A DNA stretch of 64,000 nucleotides from Eutreptiella sp. 'Long Island Sound 2002' (Eukaryota; Euglenozoa; Euglenophyceae; Eutreptiales; Eutreptiaceae). The translations under genes and the position numbers were made by a program. Numbering within the stretch: the stretch's first letter is position 1; each line of letters opens with the position of its first letter. The notes beneath the pieces are model-generated. The model searched no databases. It was not told the origin of the DNA and was given only the letters and a program-made list of their open reading frames with translations. The DNA is taken from positions 110,395,188-110,459,187 of the forward strand of contig OZ038383.1 in NCBI GenBank assembly GCA_964036045.1. The letters run 5' to 3'. Below, one piece after another: positions 25,899-38,181 of this stretch.

Positions 25899-28750
25899 CC
25901 GACAGAGCCCGACGACAAAGCAATGCAGAGCCCGACAGCAAAGCAATGCAGACCCTGACGGCAAAGCAATGCGGAACCCGATGACAAAGCAATGCAGAGC
26001 CCCACAACAAAGCAATGCAGAGCCCGACGACAACGCAATGCAGAGCCCGACGACAAAGCAATGCAGAGCCCGACGGCAAAGCAATGCAGACCCCGACGGC
26101 AAAGCAATGCACAGCCGGACGACAAAGCAATGCAGAGCCCGACGACAAAGCAATCCAGAGCCTGACGGCAAAGCAATGCAGACCCCGACGGCAAAGCAAT
26201 GCAGAGCCCGACGGCAAAGCAATGCAGAGCCTGACAGCAAAGCGATGCACAGCCCGACGACAAAGCAATGCAGAGCCCGACGGCAAAGCAATGCAGAGCC
26301 CGACGGCAAAGCAATGCAGAGCCCGACGACAAAGCAATGCAGAGCCGAACGACAAAGCAATGCAGACCCCCACGGCAAAGCAATGCACAGCCCGACGACA
26401 AAGCAATGCAGAGCCGGATGGCAAAGCAATGCAGATCCCGACGGCAAAGCCATGCAGAGCCCGACGGCAAAGCAATGCAGAGCCCGAGGACAAAGCAATG
26501 CAGAGCCCGACGACAAAGCAATGCAGAGCCTGACAGCAAAGCAATGCAGACCTCGACGGCAAAGCAATGCAGACCCCGACGGCAAAGCAATGCAGAGCCC
26601 GACGACAAAGCAATGCAGAGCCCGACGGCAAAGCAATGCAGAGCCTGACGACAGAGCAATGCAGAGCCCGACGACAAAGCAATGCAGAGCCCGACGGCAA
26701 AGCAATGCAGAGCCTGACGACAAAGCAATGCAGAGCCCGGCGGCAAAGCAATGCAGAGCCTGACGACAAAGCAATGCAGGGCCCGACGACAAAGCAATGC
26801 AGAGCCCGACGGCAAAGCAATGCAGAGCCAGACGACAAAGCAATGCAGAGCCCGACAACAAAGCAATGCAGACCCCGACGGCAAAGCAATGCAGAGCCCG
26901 ACGACAAAGCAATGCAGAGCCCGACAACAAAGCAATGCAGAGCCCGACGGCAAAGCAATGCAGTACCCGAGGGCAAAGCAATGCAGAGCCCGACGACAAA
27001 GCAATGCAGAGCCCGGCGGCAAAGCAATGCAGAGCCCGACGACAAAGCAATGCAGCACCTGACGACAAAGCAATGCAGAGCCCGACGGCAAAGCAATGCA
27101 GAGCCCGACGACAAAGCAATGCAGAGCCCGACGGCAAAGCAATGCAGAGCCCGACGGCAAAGCAATGCAGACCCCTGACGGCAAAGCAATGCAGAGCCTG
27201 ACGACGAAGCAATGCAGAGCCTGACGACAAAGCAATGCAGAGCCCGACGGAAAAGCAATGCAGACCCCGACGGCAAAGCAATGCAGAGCCCGACGGCAAA
27301 GCAATGCAGACCCCGACGGCAAAGCAATGCAGAGCCCGACCACAAAGCAATGCAGAGCCCGACGTCAAAGCAATGCACAGCCCGACGACAAAGCAATGCA
27401 GAGCCCGACGACAAAGCAATGTGGAGCCCAACGGCAAAGCAATGCAGACCCCGACGGCAAAGCGATGCAGAGTCCGACGACAAAGCAATGCAGCGCCCGA
27501 CGACAAAGCAATGCAGAGCCCGACGGCAAAGCAATGCAGAGCCTGACGACAAAGCAATGCAGAGCCCGGCGGCAAAGCAATGCAGGACCCGACGGCAAAG
27601 CAATGCAGAGGCCGACGACAAAGCAATGCAGAGCCCGACGACAAAGCAATGCAGAGCCCGGCGGCAAAGCAATGCAGACCCCGACGACAAAGCAATGCAG
27701 AGCCTGACAACAAAGCAATGCAGAGCCTGACGGCAAAGCAATGCAGACCCCGACGGTAAAGCAATGCAGAGCCCGACGACAAAGCAATGCAGAGCCCGAC
27801 GACAAAGCAATGCAGAGCCCGACGACAAAGCAATGCAGAGCCCGACGACAAAGCAATGCAGAGCCCGACGGCAAAGCAATGCAGACCCCCACGGCAAAGT
27901 AATGCACAGCCCGACGATAAAGCAATGCAGAACCCGACGACAAAGCAATGCAGAGCCTGACGGCAAAGCAATGCAGACCCCGACGGCAAAGCAATGCAGA
28001 GCCCGACGGCAAAGCAATGCAGACCCCGACGGCAAAGCAATGCAGAGCCCGACGGCAAAGCAATGCACAGCTCGACGACAAAGCAATGCAGAGCCCGACG
28101 ACAAAACAATGCAGAGCCCGACGGCAAAGCAATGCAGAGCCGGACAACAAAGCAATGCAGACCCCGACGGCAAAGCAATGCAGCACCTGACGACAAAGCA
28201 ATGCAGAGCCCGACAGCAAAGCAATGCAGAGCCCGACGACAAAGCAATGCAGACCCCGACGGCAAAGCAATGCGGAGCCCGACGGCCAAGCAATGCAGAC
28301 CCCGACGGCAAAGCAATGCAGAGCCGGACAACAAAGCAATGCAGAGCCCGACGACAAAGCAATGCAGAGCCCGACGGAAAAGCAATGCAGACCCTGACGG
28401 CAAAGCAATGCAGAGCCCGACGACAAAGCAATGCAGAGCCCGACGACAAAGCAATGCAGAGCCCGACGACAAAGCAATGCAGAGCTCGACGGCAAAGCAA
28501 TGCAGAGCCCGACGGCAAAGCAATGCACAGCCCGACGACAAAGCAATGCGAAGCCCGACGGCAGAGCAATGCAGAGCCCGACGGCAAAGCAATGCAGACC
28601 CCAATGGCAAAGCAATGCAGAGCCCGACGACAAAGCAATGCAGCGCCCGACGACAAAGCAATGCAGAGCCCGACAGCAAAGCAATGCAGAGCCCGACGAC
28701 AAAGCAATGCAGAGCCCGATGACAATGCAATGCAGAGCCCGGCGGCAGAG
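25899..28750 (+). repeat. 23-bp satellite array, block A3
   Basis: AG-type 23-bp units in the same orientation as A1 and A2. The right part is a paralogue of the end of A2 at a 4,403-bp offset and ends with the same GGCGGCAGAG/CACCATGGGA junction. Nothing else was seen in it. Confidence 0.95.
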
Positions 28751-31700
28751 CACCATGGGACCACCATGGAACCACCATGGAACCACCATGGAACCACCAT
28801 GGAACCACCATGGAACCACCATGAAACCAGTATGGAACCATCATGGAACCACCATGGAACCACCATGGAACCACCATGGAACCACCATGGAACCACCACG
28901 GAACCACTAGGGAACCATGGAACCACCATGGAACCACCATGGAACCACCATGGAACCACCATGGAACCACCATGGAACCAGTATGGAACCACCATGGAAC
29001 CACCATGGAACCACCATGGAACCACCATGGAACCACCATGGAACCACCATGGAACCACCATGGATCCAGTATGGAACCACCATGGAACCACCATGGAACC
29101 ACCATGGAACCACCATGGAACCACTAGGGAACCACCATGGAACCACCATGGAACCACCATGGAACCACCATGGAACCACCATGGAACCACTAGGGAACCA
29201 CCAAGGAACCACCATGGAACCACCATGGAACCACCATGGAACCACCATGGAACCACTAGGGAACCACCATGGAACCACCATGGAACCACCATGGAACCAG
29301 TACGGAACCACCATGGAACCACCATGGAACCACCATGGAACCACTAGGGAACCACCATGGCACCACCATGGAAACACCATGGAACCAGTATGGAACCACC
29401 ATGGAACCACCATGGAACCACCATGGAACCACCATGGAACCACCATGGAACCACTAGGGAACCACCATGGAACCACCATGGAACCACCATGGAACCACCA
29501 TGGAACCACCATGGAACCACCATGGAACTACCATGGAACCACCATTAAACCACCAAGGAGCCACCATGGAACCACCATGGAACCACCATGGAACCACTAG
29601 GGAACCACCATGGAACCACCATGGAACCACCATGGAACCACAATGGAACCACCATGGAACCACAATGGAACCAGTATGGAACCACCATGGAACCACCATG
29701 GAACCACCATGGAACCACCATGGAACCACCATGGAACCACCATGGAACCACTATGGAACCACTAGGGAACCACCATGGAGCCACCATGGAACCACCATGG
29801 AACCACCATGGAACCACCATGGAACCACCATGGAACCACTATGGAACCCCTAGGGAACCACCATGGAACCACCATGGAACCACCATGGAACCACCATGGA
29901 ACCACCATGGAACCAGTACGGAACCACCATGGAACCACCATGGAACCACCATGGAACCCCTAGGGAACCACCATGGAACCACCATGGAACCACCATGGAA
30001 CCACCATGGAACCACCATGGAACCACAATGGAACCAGTATGGAACCACCATGGAACCACCATGGAACCACCATGGAACCACTAGGGAACCACCATGGAAC
30101 CACCATGGACCCACCATGGAACCACTAGAAAAGCCACCTTGGAACCACCATGGAACCACACCATGGAACCACCATGGACCCACCATGGAACCACCAGGGA
30201 ACCACCATGGAACCACCATGCAACCACCATTGAACCACCATGGAACCACCATGGAACCAGTACGGAACCACCATCGAACCACCATGGAACCCCCATGGAA
30301 CCACTAGGGAACCACCATGGAACCACCATGGAACCACCATGGAACCAGTATGGAACCACCATGGAATTACCATGGAACCACAATGGAACCACTAGAAAAC
30401 CACCATGGAACCACCATGGAACCACGAGGGAACCACCATGGAACCACCATGGAACCACCATGGAACCACCATGGAACCACCATGCAACCACCATGGAACC
30501 ACTAGGGAACCACCATGGAACCACCATGGAACCACCATGGAACCACCATGGAAACACCATGGAACCAGCATGAAACCACCATGGAACCACCATGGAACCA
30601 CCATGGAACCACCATGGAACCACCATGGAACCACCATGGAACCACCATGGAACCACCATGGAACCACCATGGAACCACCATGGAACCACCATGGAACCAC
30701 CATGGAACCACTAGGGAACCACCATTAAAACACTAGGGAACCACCATGGAACCACCATGGAACCACCATGGAACCACCATGGAAACACCATGGAACCAGC
30801 ATGAAACCACCATGGAACCACCATGGAACCACCATGGAACCACCATGGAACCACCATGGAACCACCATGGAACCACCATGGAACCACCATGGAACCACCA
30901 TGGAACCACCATGGAACCACCATGGAACCACTGGGGAACCACCATGGAACCACCATGGAACCACTAAGGAACCACCATGGAACCACCATGGAACCACCAT
31001 GGAACCACTAGGGAACCACCATGGAACCACCATGGAACCACCATGGAACCACCATGGAACCACCATGGAACCACAATGGAACCAGTATGGAACCACCATG
31101 GAACCACCATGGAACCACCATGGAACCACCATGGAACCACCATGGAACCACCATGGAACCACTAGGGAACCACCATGGAACCACCATGGAACCACCATGG
31201 AACCACCATGGAACCACCATGGAACCCGTACGGAACCACCATGGAACCACCATGGAACCACCATGGACCCACTAGGGAACCACCATGGCACCACCATGGA
31301 AACACCATGGAACCAGTATGGAACCACCATGGAACCACCATGGAACTACCATGGAACCACCATGGAACCACCATGGAACCACTAGGGAACCACCATGGAA
31401 CCACCATGGAACCACTAGCGAACCACCATTGAACCACCATGGAACCACCATGGAACCACCATTAAACCACTAAGGAACCACCATGGAACCACCATGGAAC
31501 CACCATGGAACCACTAGGGAACCACCATGGAACCACCATGGAACCACCATGGAACCACCATGGAACCACCATGGAACCACAATGGAACCAGTATGGAACC
31601 ACCATGGAACCACCATGGAACCACCATGGAACCACTAGGGAACCACCATGGAACCGGCATGGACCCACCATGGAACCACTAGAAAAACCACCTTGGAACC

Positions 31701-32332
31701 ACCATGGAACCACACCATGGAACCACCATGGAAACACCATGGAACCACAAGGGAACCACCATGGAACCACCATGGAACCACCATTGAACCACCATGGAAC
31801 CACCATGGAACCAGTACGGAACCACCATCGAACGACCATGGAACCCCCATGGAACCACTAGGGAACCACCATGGAACCACCATGGAACCACCATGGAACC
31901 AGTATGGAACCACCATGGAACCACCATGGAACCACAATGGAACCACTAGGGAACCACCATGGAACCACGAGGGAACCACCATGGAACCACTAGGGAACCA
32001 CCATGGAACCACCATGGAACCACACCATGGAACCACCATGGAAACACCATGGAACCACAAGGGAACCACCATGGAACCACCATGGAACCACCATTGAACC
32101 ACCATGGAACCACCATGGAACCAGTACGGAACCACCATCGAACCACCATGGAACCCGCATGGAACCACTAGGGAACCACCATGGAACCACCATGGAACCA
32201 CCATGGAACCAGTATGGAACCACCATGGAACCACCATGGAACCACCATGGAACCACCATGGAACCACCATGGAACCAGAATGGAACCAGTATGAAACCAC
32301 CATGGAACCACTCGGGAACCACCATTCAACCA

Positions 32333-35300
32333 CTAGGGAACCACCATGGAACCACCATGGAACCACCATGGAACCACTAGGGAACCACCATGGAACCACC
32401 ATGGAACCACCATGGAACCACCATGGAACCAGTATGGAACCACCATGGAACCACCATGGAACCACCATGGAACCACTAGGGAACCACCATGGAACCACCA
32501 TGGAACCACCATGGAACCACTAGAAAAACCACCTTGGAACCACCATGGAACCACACCATGGAACCACCATGGAACCACCATGGAACCACCATGGAACCAC
32601 CATGGAACCACCATGGAACCACCATTGAACCACCATGGAACCACCATGGAACCAGTACGGAACCACCATCCAACCACCATGGAACCCCCATGGAACCACC
32701 TTGGAACCACCATGGAACCACCTTGGAACCACCATGGAACCACCATTGAACCACCATGGAACCACCATGGAACCACCATGGAACCACCATGGAACCAACG
32801 ACTAGGGAACGACCATAGAACCACCATGGAACCACCATGGAACCACCATGGAACCAGTATGGAACCACCATGGAACCACCATGGAACCACAATGGAACCA
32901 CTAGGGAACCACCATGGAACCACCATGGAACCACGAGGGAACCACCATGGTACCACCATGGAACCACCATGGAACCACCATGCAACCACCATGGAACCAC
33001 TAGGGAACCACCATGGAACCACCATGGAACCACCATGGAACCACCATGGAACCACCATGGAACCACAATGGAACCACTAGGGAACCACCATGGAACCACC
33101 ATGGAACCACGAGGGAACCACCATGGAACCACCATGGAACCACCATGGAACCACCATGGAACCACCATGCAACCACCATGGAACCACTAGGGAACCACCA
33201 TGGAACCACCATGGAACCACCATGGAACCACCATGGAACCACCATGGAACCACCATGAAACCACCATGGAACCACCTTGGAACCACCATGGAACCACCAT
33301 GGAACCACCATGGAACCACTAGGGAACCACCATTAAACCACTAGGGAACCACCATGGAACCACCATGGAACCACCATGGAACCACTAGGGAACCACCATG
33401 GAACCACCATGGAACGACCATGGAACCACCATGGAACCACCATGGAACCAGTATGGAACCACCATGGAACCACTAGGGAACCACCATGGAACCACCATGG
33501 AACCACTAGGGAACCACCATGGAACCACCATGGAACGACCATGGAACCACCATGGAACCACCATGGAACCACCATGGAACCACCATGGAACCACCATGGA
33601 ACCACTAGGGAACCACCATGGAACCACCATGGAACCACCATGGAACCACCATGGAACCAGTATGGAACCACCATGGAACCACCATGGAACCACCATGGAA
33701 CCACTAGGGAACCGCCATGGAACCACCATGGAACCACCATGGAACCACTAGAAAAACCACCTTGGAACCACCATGGAACCACACCATGGAACCACCATGG
33801 AACCACCATGGAACCACCATGGAACCACCATGGAACCACCATGGAACCACCATTGAACCACCATGGAACCACCATGGAACCAGTACGGAACCACCATCCA
33901 ACCACCATGGAACCCCCATGGAACCACCTTGGAACCACCATGGAACCACCTTGGAACCACCATGGAACCACCATTGAACCACCATGGAACCACCATGGAA
34001 CCACCATGGAACCACCATGGAACCAACGACTAGGGAACGACCATAGAACCACCATGGAACCACCATGGAACCACCATGGAACCAGTATGGAACCACCATG
34101 GAACCACCATGGAACCACAATGGAACCACTAGGGAACCACCATGGAACCACCATGGAACCACGAGGGAACCACCATGGAACCACCATGGAACCACCATGG
34201 AACCACCATGCAACCACCATGGAACCACTAGGGAACCACCATGGAACCACCATGGAACCACCATGGAACCACCATGGAACCACCATGGAACCACAATGGA
34301 ACCACTAGGGAACCACCATGGAACCACCATGGAACCACGAGGGAACCACCATGGAACCACCATGGAACCACCATGGAACCACCATGGATCCACCATGCAA
34401 CCACCATGGAACCACTAGGGAACCACCATGGAACCACCATGGAACCACCATGGAACCACCATGGAACCACCATGGAACCACCATGAAACCACCATGGAAC
34501 CACCTTGGAACCACCATGGAACCACCATGGAACCACCATGGAACCACTAGGGAACCACCATTAAACCACTAGGGAACCACCATGGAACCACCATGGAACC
34601 ACCATGGAACCACTAGGGAACCACCATGGAACCACCATGGAACGACCATGGAACCACCATGGAACCACCATGGAACCAGTATGGAACCACCATGGAACCA
34701 CCATGGAACCACCATGGAACCACTAGGGAACCACCATGGAACCACCATGGAACCACCATGGAACCACTAGAAAAACCACCTTGGAACCACCATGGAACCA
34801 CACCATGGAACCACCATGGAACCACCATGGAACCACCATGAAACCACCATGGAACCACCATGGAACCACCATTGAACCACCATGGAACCACCATGGAACC
34901 AGTACTGAAACACCATCCAACCACCATGGAACCCCCATGGAACCACCTTGGAACCACCATGGAACCACCTTGGAAACACCATGGAACCACCATTGAACCA
35001 CCATGGAACCACCATGGAACCACCATGGAACAACCATGGAACCAACGACTAGGGAACGACCATAGAACCACCATGGAACCACCATGGAACCACCATGGAA
35101 CCAGTATGGAACCACCATGGAACCACCATGGAACCACAATGGAACCACTAGGGAACCACCATGGAACCACCATGGAACCACGAGGGAACCACCATGGAAC
35201 CACCATGGAACCACCATGGAACCACCATGCAACCACCATGGAACCACTAGGGAACCACCATGGAGCCACCATGGAACCACCATGGAACCACCATGGAACC

Positions 35301-35437
35301 ACCATGGAACCAGCATGGAACCACCATGGAACCACCATGGAACCACCATGGAACCACCATGGAACCACCATGGAACCACCATGGAACCAACATGGAACCA
35401 CCATGGAACCACTAGGAAACCACCATGGAACCACTAG
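32333..35437 (+). repeat. B2 higher-order repeats (1,228 and 1,019 bp)
   Basis: Three related segments follow one another. Markers at 32,520, 33,748 and 34,767 are 1,228 and 1,019 bp apart, and the ACCAACGACTAGGG interruption at about 32,795, 34,023 and 35,042 repeats the same spacings. The spacings are not multiples of 11 because each segment carries out-of-register units. Confidence 0.8.
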
Positions 35438-35879
35438 AAAACCACCATGGAACCACCATGGAACCACTAGGGAACCACCATGGAACGACCTTGGAAACAC
35501 CATGGAACCACCATTGAACCACCATGGAACCACCATGGAACCACCATGGAACCACCATGGAACCACCATGGAACCACCATGGAACCACAATGGAACCAGT
35601 ATGGAACCACCATGGAACCACCATGGAACCACCATGGAACCACTAGGGAACAACCATGGAACCACCATGGAACCACCATGGAACCACTAGAAAACCACCT
35701 TGGAACCACCATGGAACCACACCATGGAACCACCATGGAACCACCATGGAGCCACCATGGAACCACCATGGAACCACCATGGAACCACCATGGAACCAGT
35801 ACGCAACCACCATCGAACCACCATGGAACCCCCATGGAACCACTAGGGAACCACCATGGAACCACCATGGAACCACCAT

Positions 35880-35884
35880 GGAAC
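35880..35884. other. Target-site duplication (left), GGAAC
   Basis: GGAAC directly precedes the element's first base and recurs immediately after its last base (40,145-40,149). Removing the element and one GGAAC restores an unbroken CCACCATGGAA-CCAGTATGGAA register. Confidence 0.9.
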
Positions 35885-36158
35885 TGTAAGTGCAACCTTG
35901 TAAGTGCAAGGTCTATTGTTGGTGTCCTTTTCTCGGGTCTCTTGAGTTGCCTTGATTGGCAAAGCCTGCTGCTTGTTTGCTTGCTTGTTTCACCCGGTGC
36001 CTGCTGGTTTTACCGGAAGTCAAATCACTCCTCAAAGCAGTACATGCAAGACACCCATATCCCACAGCAGTAACGTACAAGAGTCAAATATGTCGTGAAC
36101 CGGATCCAGTCACAGTAGCAGTGTTGATGGCGGCACCAATAGCAGCAATGACGGCAAG

Positions 36159-36219
36159 AGACAATTCAAGGGCTCATCATACCCTATATAAATACATAGC
36201 ATCAGGGGCTGAATTGTCT
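36159..36219. promoter_or_regulatory. TATA region framed by a 10-bp inverted repeat (left LTR)
   Basis: AGACAATTCA (36,159-36,168) and TGAATTGTCT (36,210-36,219) are perfect inverted repeats framing TATATAAAT at 36,185-36,193. The near-symmetric TATA core could in principle serve either strand. Confidence 0.6.
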
Positions 36220-36278
36220 TGCGGGAATACTATGCACGCATCGAAAGGTCGCAAATATTATGCATGCACCGAGAAGCG

Positions 36279-36726
36279 GCCTGACACAACAGAACACGCG
36301 CATAAACACAAAGCACATACAATAAGACAACATGAACAATGGCATCAGGACAGCACAAATCATTACAAAGCAAATGCGAGAACGACTTCCAGCACAGACG
36401 CAATAACCTAACACACCATGAGCAAAAAACCACAGAAAACCGACAGGAACAACAGTACAAAATCCAACAAGCATACCTGTTATATGTTTGTTGTTTTGCT
36501 GTCCTGCTTGTGCCTGATTTGACTATACAGTGTCATTCTATTTTGTTTTGATTGGCACGTCATTTGTCCTGACTGTGTATGCCTGCTGGTTTTGTGTGTT
36601 ATTTTCATCATGATGCGTTATATAACCTTATTAGTTGCCTTGTTTGTCTGCTGTTGTTGTCTTGTTGTGTGACTTAGGTGTGTTCCTTGTCGTGATTTTA
36701 GCTGTGTGTCTGACCGTGTCACCGTG
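36279..36726. other. 448-bp segment unique to the left LTR
   Basis: It starts GCCTGACACAACAG and ends GTGTCACCGTG. The right LTR has an unrelated 26 bp here. On the plus strand the first part is rich in A and C, and from about 36,476 it turns rich in T and G. There are partial mirror matches around the switch (CAACAAGCATA against TATGTTTGTTG), so a degenerate fold-back is possible. Ends TGACAC/GTGTCA are weakly inverted. No clear target duplication was found. It is either an insertion here or a deletion with filler in the other LTR. Confidence 0.6.
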
Positions 36727-36801
36727 TCACTATTACCCGGCGCGACCTCTGTAGACTAGCGCTTCTGTCGCTAATGGTAGCGTTTGAAGGCCGCAGTTAC
36801 A

Positions 36802-36811
36802 CCCCCCTACC
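36802..36811 (-). promoter_or_regulatory. Polypurine tract
   Basis: On the minus strand this reads GGTAGGGGGG and abuts the LTR start TGTAAC. It is the expected plus-strand primer site of an LTR element and sets the orientation. One T interrupts the purines. Confidence 0.75.
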
Positions 36812-37774
36812 AGGACTTACCCACGGGGGTGAGGCCGATACTTACAGAGTAGCGAGGCCGGCAAACGTGGCACTCACATGCACATGTATGGGGTATACCA
36901 CTGCTTGTCCCCCAAATTAGAGGCAATCGCAAAGGCTCCGACCAAGGGCAAGCCCGCCTCAAGTCGTCGAATAGGACGCATAGGGTTCGTTCACACCATG
37001 CCTGTACAACACGCCATTGTGGTTATTCTGTACACCACGTATTTCAACTACTCCTTAAACCGCATGACTCAAGACATCATCAGTTTGGCACAGTCCCACG
37101 ACCTCTATGTCTCACTTGCATGTCCACTGTGGCGTGGTGTCACTCCAAAACCGAAGGACGCATGGAGCTCACTGTGGCATTAGGAGCACCTGTGACGCGT
37201 AGGGTTGGTATGTGTGCCTGTTCTGGTCATGTTGTCACCTATAAGGACCTTGATGTGAGTGGCCGAGTGAATTGGTCACGTAGCGCCATGTCAAAGACAC
37301 CTCAAATCCCTCAACCCCACGTCCCTAGGTATTGGACACTGTTACCACAGACTTGTGTGTAGCGTGCGGCGTCACTCCACTGAAGGAAGAAAAGGGTCCC
37401 AGTTCCGAGAAGCGAGACATGGACGCACCCAACTGGGTCGTAGTAGTGTTGCTGAAGCTCGAGGCTACTGCCCATGCTCCCCAATCTTCACCCTTCCCAC
37501 AGAGCTTACCACCTTCGATATTTACAAAGGTTATTTCATACATACATAGAGGGAGGCGGTGGAGCGTCATTGGGCAAAGCCAAAATCAAAACTTCACTTG
37601 GCTTCCCAACACTCCTGTAGTTCTGGCGCCAACAAATATATATAGAAATGAAGAGAGAGAGAGAGAGGTGACCACAGGCATCAAAACGAATGGGGCTGCG
37701 CGCTGTTGAGCGCATGCTTGACGGCACATGGAGAGCACTCCAAGCTCTTGAGTCCACAACAAGGCTATGCTGTC
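36812..37774. other. Non-coding interior of the retrotransposon
   Basis: This unique-looking sequence lies between the polypurine tract and the tandem repeats. On either strand it holds only ORFs of about 100 codons or fewer, with no recognisable motif. It includes an (AG)8 microsatellite. No pol remnant was recognised. Confidence 0.7.
37652..37667. repeat. (AG)8 microsatellite
   Basis: Eight AG dinucleotides in a row, preceded by a short ATATATATA run. Confidence 0.9.
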
Positions 37775-38180
37775 GCCTGACGCCTAGTACTCCTGACTGG
37801 CGTTCACGGCCGGTCGCCCTTCGCTGAGACTCGCTGATGCTGGAGACTGTCAGTTCTCCTGACTGGCGTTTACGGCTGGTTGCCCTTTGCTGGGACCCGC
37901 GGATGCTGGAAGCCGTTTCCTGACGCGCAGTACTCCTGACTGGCGTTTACGGCTGGTTGCCCTTTGCTGGGACCCGCTGATGCTGGAAGCCGTTGGCGTT
38001 TACGGCTGGTCGCCCTTCGCTGCGACGCGCTGATGCTGGACGCCGTTGCCTGACGCGCAGTACTCCTGACCGGCGTTTACGGCTGGTCGCCCTTCGCTGG
38101 GACGCGCTGATGCGTGAAGCTCTGGCCTGACGCGCAGTACTCCTGACTGGCGTTATGGCTGGTCGCCCACCACTTGCTGG
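37775..38180. repeat. About 77-bp tandem repeat downstream of the ORF
   Basis: The motif CTCCTGACTGGCGTT or close variants recurs at about 37,790, 37,856, 37,933, 38,063 and 38,140. It is followed by ACGGCTGGTYGCCCTT and then GCTGATGCTGGAAGCCGT. Two copies are partial, for example the one starting near 37,994. Spacings of 67, 76 and 77 bp between neighbours give a unit near 77 bp. The block ends within 2 bp of the ORF stop codon, so on the element's transcript it lies directly in the 3' untranslated part. Confidence 0.85.
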
Positions 38181-38181
38181 C

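Larger units (their letters stand above)
28751..35884 (+). repeat. 11-bp satellite array, block B2
   Basis: CCACCATGGAA units with the usual variants. A marker starting CTAGAAAAACCACCTTGG and followed shortly by CCACACCATGG appears at 30,124, 31,679, 32,520, 33,748, 34,767 and 35,687, giving irregular higher-order spacings. A short ACCAACGACTAGGGAACG interruption recurs near 32,795, 34,023 and 35,042. The block is cut at 35,884 by the LTR element and resumes in register as B3. Confidence 0.95.
35885..36801 (-). repeat. 3' LTR (left, 917 bp)
   Basis: It runs from TGTAAGTGCAA to CGCAGTTACA on the plus strand. The plus-strand left end carries a short duplication, TGTAAGTGCAA at 35,885 and again at 35,899. 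Apart from a 448-bp segment (36,279-36,726) absent from the other LTR it aligns with no gaps. Mismatches by eye are CACCC/CATCC, TGACGG/TGGCGG, TAAATAC/TAAGTAC, GGGGCTG/GGGGATG and TGAAGG/TGACGG. Short ORFs here lack support. Confidence 0.92.

Noticed and set aside
1-35880. Hundreds of long ORFs encoding 23-residue or 11-residue repeats, in all six frames
   Set aside because: They overlap in several frames over the same DNA. Unit lengths of 23 and 11 bp without stop codons force this, and variation shows no codon bias while indels shift frames freely. No promoter, intron or terminal domain supports any of them.
35956-36411. A 151-codon plus-strand ORF across the left LTR
   Set aside because: It lies inside the LTR on the strand opposite to the element, runs into the 448-bp segment missing from the other LTR, and shows no domain.
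36812-37774. Reverse transcriptase or integrase remnant
   Set aside because: Short frames on both strands show no YxDD, RNase H or zinc-binding integrase pattern.
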